A stretch of 64,000 bases of DNA from Henriciella litoralis (lineage in GTDB: Bacteria; Pseudomonadota; Alphaproteobacteria; Caulobacterales; Hyphomonadaceae): the NCBI RefSeq assembly GCF_002088935.1, contig NZ_NCSS01000004.1, positions 434,001-498,000 on the forward strand, given 5' to 3'. Of this stretch, positions 19,481 to 27,782 are shown piece after piece. How positions within the stretch are numbered: position 1 is the first letter of the stretch; each line of letters opens with the position of its first letter. The notes beneath the pieces were generated by a model. That model searched no databases and was not told where the DNA came from. It worked only from the letters and a program-made list of their open reading frames with translations. A program made the position numbers and the translations under genes.

Positions 19481-21132
19481 AGCGTGCTCCTTCTGTCGGC
19501 GACAGAGCGCACAAACGGATTGTCGCGCTGGTCATAATCATCGAATTGCGGCTCCACGCCGAGCATGGGCGCAATCCGCTCAATCACGCGGCCGACCGTC
19601 GGCGCCGCATTCCAGGACGCCGTACGCCCACGGCCTGGTCCGATCTTGGGGGCATCAAGCACGACCAATACGACATATTCCGGGCTGTTTGAGGGAAAGA
19701 TCGACGCAAACGAGGCCATGTTGGCTGTACGGGAATAACCGCCGGGAACCGGCTTCTCAGCGGTGCCCGTCTTGCCTGCAACGCGGTAACCGGCCACCTC
19801 GGCGCGCGTCCCGGTGCCGTCGGTCACAGCATGTCGAAGCATTTGTGTGACAAGCGCAGCGGTCGGCGCGGAAATGACCCGGCGGGCATTCCGGGCACGC
19901 GTGGAGCCAAGGATGATCGTTGGATCAACAACCTCGCCGCCATTGGCAAAGACCGAGAATGCTGTTGCGAAGGCGATCGGGGAAACGGCAATACCGTGGC
20001 CATAGCTGATCGTTGCGGCGTGAATGTCATCGAACTTGGCAGGCACGATGGGCGAAGCACTACCTGCCAGCTCAATCGGTGAGCGCTCGAACAGGCCAAG
20101 CTTTTCAAGGATTTCCTGCTGGCGGCGCGCGCCCAGCATGATCGCGACCTTCACCGTACCGATATTCGAACTGTGGGACACGATTTCAGCCGGTGTCGCC
20201 GGCCCGGCAATGCGGTGGGTATCGGTGATACGGCGACCGGAAATTACAATCGGCTCGCGCACGGCGAAGCGGTCGCTGGGGCTGATCGCACCTGAATCAA
20301 GACCGGCGGCAATGGTGAGAGGCTTGAAAACAGACCCAAGCTCATAAACCGCAGACGCGGCGCGGTTGAGACGCGCTGGATCATCGCCGGAAAGCGTGTG
20401 CGCGCGGTTCGGATCAATCGGCGGCCAACTCGCCATGCCGAGCACTTCACCGTTTCGCGCGTCAAGCACGACACCGGCGCCGCCTTCAATGTCATATTCG
20501 CCAGCCGCGGCCGCGAGCTCAGCTTCCAGAGCGAACTGGATATTGGAATTGATGGTCAGCTTCATCGGCTCACCGCCAGCGGCGAGACGTTTGTCCATTT
20601 CGTATTCTACACCGGCGAGGCCCTGCCCGTCTGTGCCCGCATAGCCAAGCACATGACCGGCCAGCGTTCCGCGCGGATAGGCCCGGCGGCTCTCTTCACG
20701 GAAGCCCAGGCCTTCGAGGCCGAGATCGTAGACGGCGCTACGCTGGCGCGGCGTGAGGCCACGGCGCACCCAGACGAAAGCGCGGTCGCGATCCGAGAGG
20801 CTGGCCGTCAGGCTATCGATATCGGTATCAGGAAAGACCGATGCGATACCCGTTGCGACTTCTGCTGGGTCCCAGATGGCGCGCGGGTCAGCGAACAGCG
20901 AATAGACGTCAACGGATGTCGCCAGAAGCTCGCCATTGCGGTCAACGATATCAGCCCGGCGAACCGGCTCATCGAAGACCCGTGCAACGCCGGTCTTTGG
21001 CTCTGGCCCGGCAATCGCGACGAACCCGGCCTTCACCGCGATAATCGCAAAGCCGAAGCACATCGCAAACGAAACGAGCTTCGCCCGCATGGAGGAGCCC
21101 GATGCCGATCCGCTTAAACCGAAATCTGCCAT
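19477..21132 (-). CDS. ftsI: Septal transpeptidase FtsI (penicillin-binding protein 3)
   Basis: FtsI cross-links septal peptidoglycan in the periplasm and works with FtsW. The product (551 residues from the ATG at 21132) has one N-terminal membrane segment (about residues 18-42) and a dimerisation domain. The transpeptidase domain carries the three catalytic motifs: SVFK at 267-270 (nucleophile Ser267), SSN at 321-323 and KTG at 454-456. GGAGG lies six bases before this ATG. A GTG one codon earlier is too close to it. The start overlaps the ftsL stop as TGATG. Confidence 0.97.
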   Translation of the reverse strand: MADFGLSGSASGSSMRAKLVSFAMCFGFAIIAVKAGFVAIAGPEPKTGVARVFDEPVRRADIVDRNGELLATSVDVYSLFADPRAIWDPAEVATGIASVFPDTDIDSLTASLSDRDRAFVWVRRGLTPRQRSAVYDLGLEGLGFREESRRAYPRGTLAGHVLGYAGTDGQGLAGVEYEMDKRLAAGGEPMKLTINSNIQFALEAELAAAAGEYDIEGGAGVVLDARNGEVLGMASWPPIDPNRAHTLSGDDPARLNRAASAVYELGSVFKPLTIAAGLDSGAISPSDRFAVREPIVISGRRITDTHRIAGPATPAEIVSHSSNIGTVKVAIMLGARRQQEILEKLGLFERSPIELAGSASPIVPAKFDDIHAATISYGHGIAVSPIAFATAFSVFANGGEVVDPTIILGSTRARNARRVISAPTAALVTQMLRHAVTDGTGTRAEVAGYRVAGKTGTAEKPVPGGYSRTANMASFASIFPSNSPEYVVLVVLDAPKIGPGRGRTASWNAAPTVGRVIERIAPMLGVEPQFDDYDQRDNPFVRSVADRRSTL

Positions 21133-21470
21133 CACTCGCCTCCCGCGCCGTTTGGTGCAGCGCCGTCGCCTGAGGCTGCGGGCTGAATTGGCTGCAGAAC
21201 GTTTGGAAGGTCTTCGGCGCGCACGAATTGCTCGGCGCGCGCGGGCGCCATACCGAGCTCATTGCGGGCATATTCCTCGATCCATTCCTGCCGTGAAAGG
21301 TGGCTAAGCTCCCCAAGCAAAACCTTGCGCTCGCGAACGGCTTCTTCGATCTGTGCTTCGACAGCGGCGATTTCTTCAGCGCTCTCTTGGGCGCCGTATT
21401 TTGCGCGGTAGAGGCTGAACACCAGGAGGCCGATGACGAACAGCCCGACCATGAATGCACGTTTGCTCAT
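21132..21470 (-). CDS. ftsL: Cell division protein FtsL
   Basis: The 112-residue protein has the FtsL layout: a very short cytoplasmic tail, one membrane segment (about residues 7-23), and a periplasmic coiled-coil (about 28-60) that in other bacteria pairs with FtsB and FtsQ. The C-terminal 50 residues are Ala/Pro/Gly-rich. FtsL sequences diverge strongly, so the call rests on topology, size and the conserved position between rsmH and ftsI. Both ends overlap their neighbours (ATGA with rsmH, TGATG with ftsI). Confidence 0.85.
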   Translation of the reverse strand: MSKRAFMVGLFVIGLLVFSLYRAKYGAQESAEEIAAVEAQIEEAVRERKVLLGELSHLSRQEWIEEYARNELGMAPARAEQFVRAEDLPNVLQPIQPAASGDGAAPNGAGGE

Positions 21471-22459
21471 GAAGACACCTCCACTGATGCCAGCGACGGC
21501 AGGTCCACACCTGTCGAAACGGCACCGCCCATAGGCGCAGCACCGGTTCGAATGGCGACCCGCAGACGGGAGGATCTTGCTCGAGGGTTTTCACCCACTT
21601 CGGCATCTCCCGGCGCGATGGCCTTACGGTTGGGAAGCTCGAAGCTTGGTTGCGCTGCAGCTTCCTGCTGCGGGCGATATCGTGATCCGCCGCCCATCAG
21701 ACCGGCGCGTTCACGCATGAATAATTTTACCATCCTGTCCTCCAGCGAGTGGAAGGTCACGATGACGAGCCGGCCACCTTCGACGAGACGCCGCTCGGAT
21801 GCTTCGAGCGCTCTTGCCAGCTCGCCCAACTCATCATTGACGAACATCCTGATCGCCTGGAACGACCGGGTCGCCGGATGCGTGCGCGAGCCGCGACGTC
21901 CACCCATTGCCCCATCGATCAAATCAGCAAGATCAAGCGTTGTGGTGAACGGAGACTTAAGACGGCGCTCAACTATCGCGCGCGCGATACGGCGGGACTG
22001 CTTTTCCTCGCCCAGCCGGAAGATGATGGTGGCAAGGTCCTGCTCGCCCATCTGATTGACGACATCGGCCGCGCTTGGCCCCGTGCGCCCCATCCGCATG
22101 TCGAGCGGTCCGTCGCGCATGAAGGAGAAGCCGCGATCAGCCTCATCAATCTGGAAGGAGGAAACACCAAGATCGAGCGTGATACTATCAACCTGCTCAA
22201 AGCCGTGATCATCCAGCAGCGCATCGATGTCGCCAAACCGGCCATGTACCGGGATGAGGCGCGGCTCATCTGCAAACAGCGTCTCCGCGCGGGCGATCGC
22301 ATCTTCGTCGCGGTCGATGCCAATGACCTTGCAATCGGCAGCCGCGAGAATGCGGCGCGCATAACCGCCGCCGCCAAAAGTGCCATCCACGTGCACCTCG
22401 CCATCAATTGGCGCGAGCGCGGCGACGACTTCATCAAGCAAGACTGGAACGTGCCCCAT
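21467..22459 (-). CDS. rsmH: 16S rRNA (cytosine1402-N4)-methyltransferase RsmH
   Basis: RsmH (MraW) methylates N4 of C1402 in the ribosomal P site, using S-adenosylmethionine. The 330-residue product begins with the family signature HVPVLLDEVV and the SAM-binding loop GTFGGGG at residues 26-32. It continues with LDLGVSSFQID and the C-terminal motif VTFHSLEDRMVK. It is the second gene of the dcw cluster and shares one base with mraZ (TGATG). Confidence 0.97.
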   Translation of the reverse strand: MGHVPVLLDEVVAALAPIDGEVHVDGTFGGGGYARRILAAADCKVIGIDRDEDAIARAETLFADEPRLIPVHGRFGDIDALLDDHGFEQVDSITLDLGVSSFQIDEADRGFSFMRDGPLDMRMGRTGPSAADVVNQMGEQDLATIIFRLGEEKQSRRIARAIVERRLKSPFTTTLDLADLIDGAMGGRRGSRTHPATRSFQAIRMFVNDELGELARALEASERRLVEGGRLVIVTFHSLEDRMVKLFMRERAGLMGGGSRYRPQQEAAAQPSFELPNRKAIAPGDAEVGENPRARSSRLRVAIRTGAAPMGGAVSTGVDLPSLASVEVSS

Positions 22460-22953
22460 CAGACGTCCCCTCCGCCGGTAATGGCAGTTAGGCCGCCAGC
22501 ACTCATCAGCTGCTGGAAGGGCTCATCCAGGGCGTCAGTGTTGTCCTGCGCGGTCGCTGCCATCTCCGCATCGAAGGCCTCGAAGCGTGATGGCTCCCAG
22601 ACGTGGAAGCGGTCAAACGAGCCTGCAAAGATGAGCTTCTTGGTGATGCCCGCCGCTTCCAGAAGCGCAGACGGGATCGAGATGCGGCCTGTCTCGTCCA
22701 TTTTCAGGTCGGCTGAACGGGTAAAAATGGCGTGCATAAAGGCGCGGCGCTTGGGGTTGTTAGGCGCCATGCGCGACAGGGTCTGACGGTAAACGGACAT
22801 CAGCTCATCACCGCCGCCCTCAAGGCAGCCAGAGCCATCAATCGCCGGCCAAAGGAAGACGCGTGAGCTGCCGCCGAGGGCTGCACGAAAGGCTGCAGGC
22901 ACGGAAACCCGTCCCTTTGCGTCAAGCGCTGTTTCGTAGGTGGAGACAAACAC
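22459..22953 (-). CDS. mraZ: Transcriptional regulator MraZ
   Basis: MraZ is an AbrB-like DNA-binding protein that represses its own dcw operon in Escherichia coli. The 164-residue product holds two MraZ repeats, each with the conserved D-x3-R motif: DAKGR at residues 11-15 and DETGR at 86-90. A C-terminal tail of about 40 residues follows. It is the first gene of the cluster. The upstream region contains a run of TGGG repeats spaced about ten bases apart, the type of site MraZ binds, so autoregulation is likely. Confidence 0.95.
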   Translation of the reverse strand: MFVSTYETALDAKGRVSVPAAFRAALGGSSRVFLWPAIDGSGCLEGGGDELMSVYRQTLSRMAPNNPKRRAFMHAIFTRSADLKMDETGRISIPSALLEAAGITKKLIFAGSFDRFHVWEPSRFEAFDAEMAATAQDNTDALDEPFQQLMSAGGLTAITGGGDV

Positions 22954-23314
22954 CAGCCGCGTCCCTTGTGCCCATCATCCCAGTTCTTGGGACAATCTAA
23001 CTCAAAATGGGGATACCATGGGCTGGCTTGGGAACCAATGGGGCCAGCTGGAGATTCGCTGACTCCACAAGGGACCACAACAAGAACATAATGGGAATAA
23101 AAGCGGACGCCGCCTGCCTTTATACAGCCGCCGCATAGTTAACACATTGAAAACATTTTATTTACAGGGCGTTAACTTTTGACTCAAAACTCACAGATAG
23201 TTTCAAAAATATTGCAGCTTCCCGCATGCTTGCGCGGCACGTTGCGTTAAGCCGTGCTGGTGCCTGAATTTTTTGACGGCACTCCACTCGTTTCGGTGTT
23301 AAGGGCTGACCTCC
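22954..23314. other. Intergenic promoter region between mraZ and trkH
   Basis: This 361-base gap separates the divergent mraZ (minus) and trkH (plus). Its left part holds the phased TGGG repeats. GANTC methylation sites lie at 23053-23057, 23061-23065 and 23181-23185. The stretch 23120-23220 is clearly AT-rich compared with its surroundings and is the likely place of both promoters. It includes TTAA-N7-AAAA at 23139-23153, a poor match to a CtrA box. No convincing small gene was seen. Confidence 0.6.
22988..23043 (-). promoter_or_regulatory. Putative MraZ operator: phased TGGG repeats
   Basis: On the plus strand TGGG occurs at 22988, 23008, 23019, 23029 and 23039, with intervals of 20, 11, 10 and 10 bases. 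These sites lie 35-90 bases upstream of mraZ. Two more TGGG motifs lie nearer the gene on the coding strand (22978-22982 and 22970-22974). MraZ of E. coli binds direct TGGG-type repeats separated by short spacers before mraZ. The spacing fits that pattern, although most copies here read on the opposite strand to mraZ. Confidence 0.6.
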
Positions 23315-24769
23315 ATGCAGTTGCGCGCCGTCATATTTGCCATTGGCCTCATGGTCGCCCTGTTGGGCGCGGCCATGATTCCGTCGGCCCTGCTGGACAT
23401 TGCCGACAAGTCCGATCAGTGGCCGATCTTTCTGGTCTCTGCCGCCGTCAGCATCCTAATCGGCGCTGGTCTCGCCGTTCTGTCGGGCGGCGCTCCGCCC
23501 TCCACAGGCGCGCGGGAAGCCTTCCTGCTGACCGTTGTCATCTGGATCGTCCTACCCCTGATCGCGACCATCCCGTTCATCAGCTATGGCATGTCGTTCA
23601 CCGACTCGATGTTCGAATCCATTTCAGGGCTGACCACCACCGGCGCGACATCGATGACCGGCCTCGACTCTACGCCGCGTGGCATTCTGCTGTGGCGGGC
23701 CATCCTGCAATGGATCGGCGGCATCGGCATCATTGTGACCGCGATCGCCATTCTGCCGATGCTGCGTGTTGGCGGTATGCAGCTGTTCCAGATCGAAAGC
23801 TCGGACATGTCCGGCAAGTTCCTGCCACGCATTACCGAGATCACAGCGCAAACCGGCATCGTCTATCTGATCATTTCTGCCGCTTGCGCGATCAGCTATG
23901 CCGCCTGCGGAATGACCGCGTTCGACGCCATCTCACATTCCATGACGACAGTGTCAGCGGGCGGCTACTCCACGCATGACGCGTCATTTGGTTATTTCAG
24001 CGACACTCCCGCCGCCTATGCGGCGACATTCTTCATGTTCGTCGCCGGCCTGCCCTTCAGCCTGCTGACCCTTCTGATCCTGCACGGGCGATGGCGTCCT
24101 ATTCTGACAGACCCTCAACCGCGCCTCTATTTTTTCATCGCTGTGGCCTTTGCCGTCGTGATTGTCGGCTGGCACGAAGCTGTCGTCGATCCACCGATTT
24201 TTGACCATGTCTATCACGGCTTCCGGCAGGCCTTGTTCAACATCATCTCGATCATGACCGGCACAGGCTATGCCTCAGCCCCTTACGACACCTGGGGCGA
24301 GCCGGTCGTCGTCATCTTCCTGTTCGCGACATTCCTCGGCGGGTGCGCGGGCTCGGCGGCCTGCGGGATCAAGATGTTCAGGATCGAGATCAGCTTCAAA
24401 GCCGTTGTCGCCTACGCCGCGCAAATCGTCAGGCCCAACCGCGTGGTACGCGTGCGGTATGCTGGCCGCGTTGTTTCATCGGACACTCTGCAATCGGTCA
24501 TGGTGTTTGTGTTTCTCTACCTGGCCACCTTCATTGTCGCGACCATCCTGTTGTCGATGACCGGGATGGACCTGCTGTCGGCGATTTCGGCATCGGCAAC
24601 CAGCGTTTCGAATGTTGGCCCCGGTCTTGGCCCTGAAATTGGCCCGTCCGGCACGTTCCATGACGTCTCCGACATCGGCAAATGGATCTGCTTCACTGCC
24701 ATGTTGCTCGGCCGGCTGGAATTTATCGCGGTCTTTACGTTGATGACAGCGCGGTTCTGGCGCGGCTGA
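23315..24769 (+). CDS. trkH: Potassium uptake protein TrkH family
   Basis: TrkH-type proteins are the membrane channel subunit of potassium uptake systems, working with the NAD-binding regulator TrkA. The 484-residue product is hydrophobic throughout, with four repeated membrane-pore-membrane units. The selectivity-filter-like segments include TTTGATSMTG, TVSAGGYSTHD and TGTGYASAP. A C-terminal ASATSVSNVGPGLG is typical of the last pore. No trkA lies in the window, so the regulatory subunit must be encoded elsewhere. It is divergent from mraZ and followed after 59 bases by proA. Confidence 0.93.
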   Translation: MQLRAVIFAIGLMVALLGAAMIPSALLDIADKSDQWPIFLVSAAVSILIGAGLAVLSGGAPPSTGAREAFLLTVVIWIVLPLIATIPFISYGMSFTDSMFESISGLTTTGATSMTGLDSTPRGILLWRAILQWIGGIGIIVTAIAILPMLRVGGMQLFQIESSDMSGKFLPRITEITAQTGIVYLIISAACAISYAACGMTAFDAISHSMTTVSAGGYSTHDASFGYFSDTPAAYAATFFMFVAGLPFSLLTLLILHGRWRPILTDPQPRLYFFIAVAFAVVIVGWHEAVVDPPIFDHVYHGFRQALFNIISIMTGTGYASAPYDTWGEPVVVIFLFATFLGGCAGSAACGIKMFRIEISFKAVVAYAAQIVRPNRVVRVRYAGRVVSSDTLQSVMVFVFLYLATFIVATILLSMTGMDLLSAISASATSVSNVGPGLGPEIGPSGTFHDVSDIGKWICFTAMLLGRLEFIAVFTLMTARFWRG

Positions 24770-24828
24770 CGCGCGGTACACACCCTGTCGCAGTTGCAGG
24801 AAAACCTGCTTTGCGGCAGATAGGCCTG

Positions 24829-26115
24829 ATGACCCGAATACTGAGCACAGGCGAAACATCGCTGGACGAAACAATGCGTGAAATGGGCAGGCGTGCGCGC
24901 TCTGCCTCCCAACGTCTGACGCAGCTGACGGCGGCCCAGCGCACCGAAGGCTTGTTGGCCATGGCCGACGCGCTTTCCAGCGCCGAACGCATCATCCTCG
25001 ATGCCAATGCGCGCGATGTTAAAGCGGGCCGGGAAAAGGGCTTGAGCGATGCGATGCTGGACCGGCTGATGCTCAACGCCGATCGCATCCACGCGATTGC
25101 AAATGCGGTGCGCAAGATTGCCGCCCTGCCTGACCCTGTCGGCGACGAAATTGCCCGCTGGACCGTGCCGTCAGGCCTCGACATTGCCCGCATCCGTACC
25201 CCGCTTGGCGTGGTTGGCATCATCTACGAGTCCCGCCCGAACGTGACGGCAGACGCCGCGGCCCTTTGCCTGCGATCAGGCAATGCCTGCATCCTGCGCT
25301 GCGGCAGCGAAAGCCTTCAATCCTCGCTCGCCATAGCCATGGCCCTGCGGTCCGGATTGCAGAGCGTCGGCGTGGTCGCAGATGCGATCCAGCTTGTGGA
25401 GACAACAGACCGTGACGCCGTCGGCCATATGCTGGCCGGGCTTGATGGCAATCTCGATGTTCTCGTTCCGCGCGGCGGCAAGAACCTTGTCGCGCGTGTG
25501 CAGAAAGATGCGCGCGTGCCCGTGATCGGACATCTGGAAGGCCTGTGCCATGCCTATGTCGATGTCGACGCCGATCCGGAAAAGACGGTCAATATTGTCT
25601 TTAACGCCAAGATGCGCCGGACCGGCGTCTGCGGCGCACTTGAGACGCTGCTGATCAACAAGTCGGTCGCCCGCCAGCTTTTGCCCGCGATTGCCGCGAC
25701 GCTGCGCGATGCGGGATGCGAACTGCGCGGCGATGAGGCGGCCCGCGAGATCCTGCCTGACATGACGCCCGCGCAGCCATCTGACTGGCAAACAGAATAT
25801 CTGGCGCCCATCCTGGCCGTTCGCATCGTCGACGGTCTCGATGAAGCGATGGAGCACATCGCCCGATATGGCACGGGACACACCGAGCTGATCATCACCG
25901 AGAACAAGACATCGGCCGAACGGTTTCTGGCCGGGGTCGATGCGAGCATTGTGCTGCACAACGCCTCCACGCAATTTGCCGATGGAGGCGAGTTTGGCAT
26001 GGGCGCGGAAATCGGGATCGCGACCGGACGTATCCACGCCCGCGGCCCGGTTGGCGCCGAACAGCTGACGATCTTCAAATACGTGGTGCGCGGCAACGGA
26101 CAGATCCGTCCGTGA
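24829..26115 (+). CDS. proA: Gamma-glutamyl phosphate reductase ProA
   Basis: ProA reduces gamma-glutamyl phosphate to glutamate-5-semialdehyde with NADPH, the second step of proline synthesis. I use the ATG at 24829 (428 residues, the normal length). A longer in-frame extension runs back into trkH and has no family similarity. The catalytic cysteine is Cys268 in RRTGVCGALE, and PRGGKNL and HLEGLCH are also family motifs. It heads a run with nadD, rsfS and rlmH that is common in alphaproteobacteria, but the usual partners obgE and proB are not upstream. Confidence 0.96.
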   Translation: MTRILSTGETSLDETMREMGRRARSASQRLTQLTAAQRTEGLLAMADALSSAERIILDANARDVKAGREKGLSDAMLDRLMLNADRIHAIANAVRKIAALPDPVGDEIARWTVPSGLDIARIRTPLGVVGIIYESRPNVTADAAALCLRSGNACILRCGSESLQSSLAIAMALRSGLQSVGVVADAIQLVETTDRDAVGHMLAGLDGNLDVLVPRGGKNLVARVQKDARVPVIGHLEGLCHAYVDVDADPEKTVNIVFNAKMRRTGVCGALETLLINKSVARQLLPAIAATLRDAGCELRGDEAAREILPDMTPAQPSDWQTEYLAPILAVRIVDGLDEAMEHIARYGTGHTELIITENKTSAERFLAGVDASIVLHNASTQFADGGEFGMGAEIGIATGRIHARGPVGAEQLTIFKYVVRGNGQIRP

Positions 26116-26128
26116 AGGACCGATCAAA

Positions 26129-26749
26129 TTGACCTCTCCGCTGCTGCCGCCTGTGCGTACACTCCCACCTGCGAATACCACGCAGCGCATCGGCCTGTTT
26201 GGCGGCTCCTTCAATCCGCCCCATTCCGGCCACCTACACGTGGCGAAAACGGCCTTGAAACGGCTCGATCTCGACTGGATTTACTGGCTGCCCGCACGGG
26301 GCAATCCGCTGAAGGGAAAACCGGCTGACTTCTATGACCGGCTCCACGCCGTGCGGGAGCTGATCGGCCATGAACCGCGCATGTTTGTCAGCGATTTCGA
26401 ACACTGGGCGGGCTTGCGGTACACGGTCGACGTTCTGGAGGGGTTCACCCGCCATGCTTCGAACGCGAAGTTTGTCTGGTTGATGGGCGCTGACAGCCTG
26501 CAGAATTTCCATGACTGGAAAAGCTGGCAGGCCATCGCTGAAACCCTGCCACTTTGTGTGGTTTCACGCCCGGATGCCGGGCCGCGCGCCCTGCGCTCAC
26601 CCTTTGTCAGACGCTATGCGCAAATGAGGCTACCGGAGCGCGATGCAGCGCTATTGCCGTTCACGCCCGCCCCGGCCTGGGTCTACCTCAAGGCCCCCTT
26701 TAATCCGGCCTCATCGACCAAACTGCGAACAGGCGGCCAAAAAAGCTAG
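26129..26749 (+). CDS. nadD: Nicotinate-nucleotide adenylyltransferase NadD
   Basis: NadD transfers AMP from ATP to nicotinate mononucleotide, forming deamido-NAD. The 206-residue product has the nucleotidyltransferase motif GLFGGSFNPPHSGH, with the T/HxGH element at residues 32-35, and the C-terminal SSTKLR motif. The start is a TTG at 26129 with AAGGA about nine bases upstream. The next in-frame ATG lies far inside the conserved domain. It is 13 bases after proA. Confidence 0.94.
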   Translation: MTSPLLPPVRTLPPANTTQRIGLFGGSFNPPHSGHLHVAKTALKRLDLDWIYWLPARGNPLKGKPADFYDRLHAVRELIGHEPRMFVSDFEHWAGLRYTVDVLEGFTRHASNAKFVWLMGADSLQNFHDWKSWQAIAETLPLCVVSRPDAGPRALRSPFVRRYAQMRLPERDAALLPFTPAPAWVYLKAPFNPASSTKLRTGGQKS

Positions 26750-26794
26750 AGCGGGCTGGCGCGGCGTGTTATGGTGCCACCTGAATCGAACACA

Positions 26795-26809
26795 AGGAAC
26801 TGAACCCTG
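26795..26809 (+). promoter_or_regulatory. Ribosome binding site and CTG start of rsfS
   Basis: AGGA at 26795-26798 is followed after eight bases by CTG at 26807. In the rsfS frame there is no ATG, GTG or TTG between the in-frame TGA at 26801-26803 and position 26963. The conserved RsfS N-terminus is encoded in that interval. CTG is therefore the best-supported start. Confidence 0.55.
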
Positions 26810-27196
26810 CCTTCTCCCAGCCCGCAGCCTCTAAAGGCCGCCAAAGCCAGCGTTGATGACATTCGCGCCATCGCGGAAACCGTCATTAACAGTCTCGAAG
26901 ACGACAAGGCCGAAGAGATCGTCAAGATTGATCTTCAGGGTAAGTCCTCACTCGCAGACGTCATGGTGATTGCTTCTGGCCGTTCAGCCCGCCACGTTGC
27001 CTCCATTGCTGACCACCTCGCCCAAACGCTGAAAGAAGCGACCGGCCGGCCCGTCAAGCTGGAAGGCATGCCAAATGCTGACTGGGTCTTGCTCGATATC
27101 GGTGACATCATTGTCCACCTCTTCCGCCCGGAAGTCCGCAGCTTCTACAATCTCGAGAAGATCTGGGCCGACGACAGCGCGCATGGCCACGCCTGA
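26807..27196 (+). CDS. rsfS: Ribosomal silencing factor RsfS, probable CTG start
   Basis: RsfS (YbeB/Iojap) binds ribosomal protein uL14 and blocks subunit joining when nutrients are short. From the CTG at 26807 the product has about 129 residues. The conserved domain starts near SVDDIRAIAETVINSLEDDK, continues through EEIVKIDLQGKSSLADVMVI, and ends with NADWVLLDIGDIIVHLF and FYNLEKIW. The only ATG (26963) would remove about 30 conserved residues, including the start of the first strand. An in-frame TGA just upstream of the CTG rules out a longer frame. AGGA is correctly spaced from CTG. It lies between nadD and rlmH, the standard context. Confidence 0.88.
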   Translation: MPSPSPQPLKAAKASVDDIRAIAETVINSLEDDKAEEIVKIDLQGKSSLADVMVIASGRSARHVASIADHLAQTLKEATGRPVKLEGMPNADWVLLDIGDIIVHLFRPEVRSFYNLEKIWADDSAHGHA

Positions 27197-27216
27197 GCCG
27201 CTGATCGTTTCCTGAG

Positions 27217-27681
27217 ATGCGCATCACCATTCTTGTTGTCGGCCGGATAAAGTCTGGGCCCGAACTGGAAATGTGTGACGACTATCTCGACCGCTTCCGA
27301 AAAGCAGGCCGCCAGCTCGGCTATCGCAGCGCCGACATTGTCGAAGTTGAGTCCGGCGGTGGCCTTGAAGCAGAAGCCGAACGCCTCATGGCCCGCATCC
27401 CTGCTGGCGCAAGCCTGATCCGGCTCGATGAGTTCGGGAAGGAGTATCGCTCAACGGATTTCTCCAGCATGCTCGCCAAGCTGCGCGACCAGGGCGTCAG
27501 CGATCTCTGCTTTCTGATCGGCGGGGCTGAAGGATATGGCGAGGCAATCCGGCAGGCCGCTCCCAAATGCATGGCGTTCGGCAAACAGACCTGGCCGCAC
27601 CGGCTGGTCCGCGCGATGCTTGCTGAACAGCTTTACCGCGCCGCCAGCGTTGAGGCCGGCCTGCCCTATCATAAAGCCTGA
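27217..27681 (+). CDS. rlmH: 23S rRNA (pseudouridine1915-N3)-methyltransferase RlmH
   Basis: RlmH methylates pseudouridine 1915 in helix 69 of 23S rRNA on assembled 70S ribosomes. The 154-residue product has the SPOUT-type knot signature FLIGGAEGYG and the C-terminal motif WPHRLVRAMLAEQLYRA, which includes family-conserved residues. Length is normal. It follows rsfS by 20 bases. Both act on ribosomes, and the pairing is common in bacteria. Confidence 0.96.
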   Translation: MRITILVVGRIKSGPELEMCDDYLDRFRKAGRQLGYRSADIVEVESGGGLEAEAERLMARIPAGASLIRLDEFGKEYRSTDFSSMLAKLRDQGVSDLCFLIGGAEGYGEAIRQAAPKCMAFGKQTWPHRLVRAMLAEQLYRAASVEAGLPYHKA

Positions 27682-27782
27682 CGCCGTAGCGCCCGCCAGC
27701 TTACGGCGCGATAGGGTTTGACGCGCGACCGTCTGCCGGTCCATCAAATCACAAACAGAAAAACACAAGGGGAGCCTGACCG

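Noticed and set aside
18026..19537. 503-residue open frame on the plus strand
   Set aside because: It lies entirely over murE, whose motifs and overlaps are certain. High-GC sequence gives long antisense frames by codon bias.
23139..23153. Possible CtrA box between mraZ and trkH
   Set aside because: Only one half-site (TTAA) is intact and the other reads AAAA, too weak to call.
25276..26214. 312-residue open frame on the minus strand
   Set aside because: It is antisense to proA and the nadD start, with no recognisable family pattern.
26963..27196. rsfS starting at the ATG at 26963
   Set aside because: It would delete about 30 conserved N-terminal residues of the RsfS domain.
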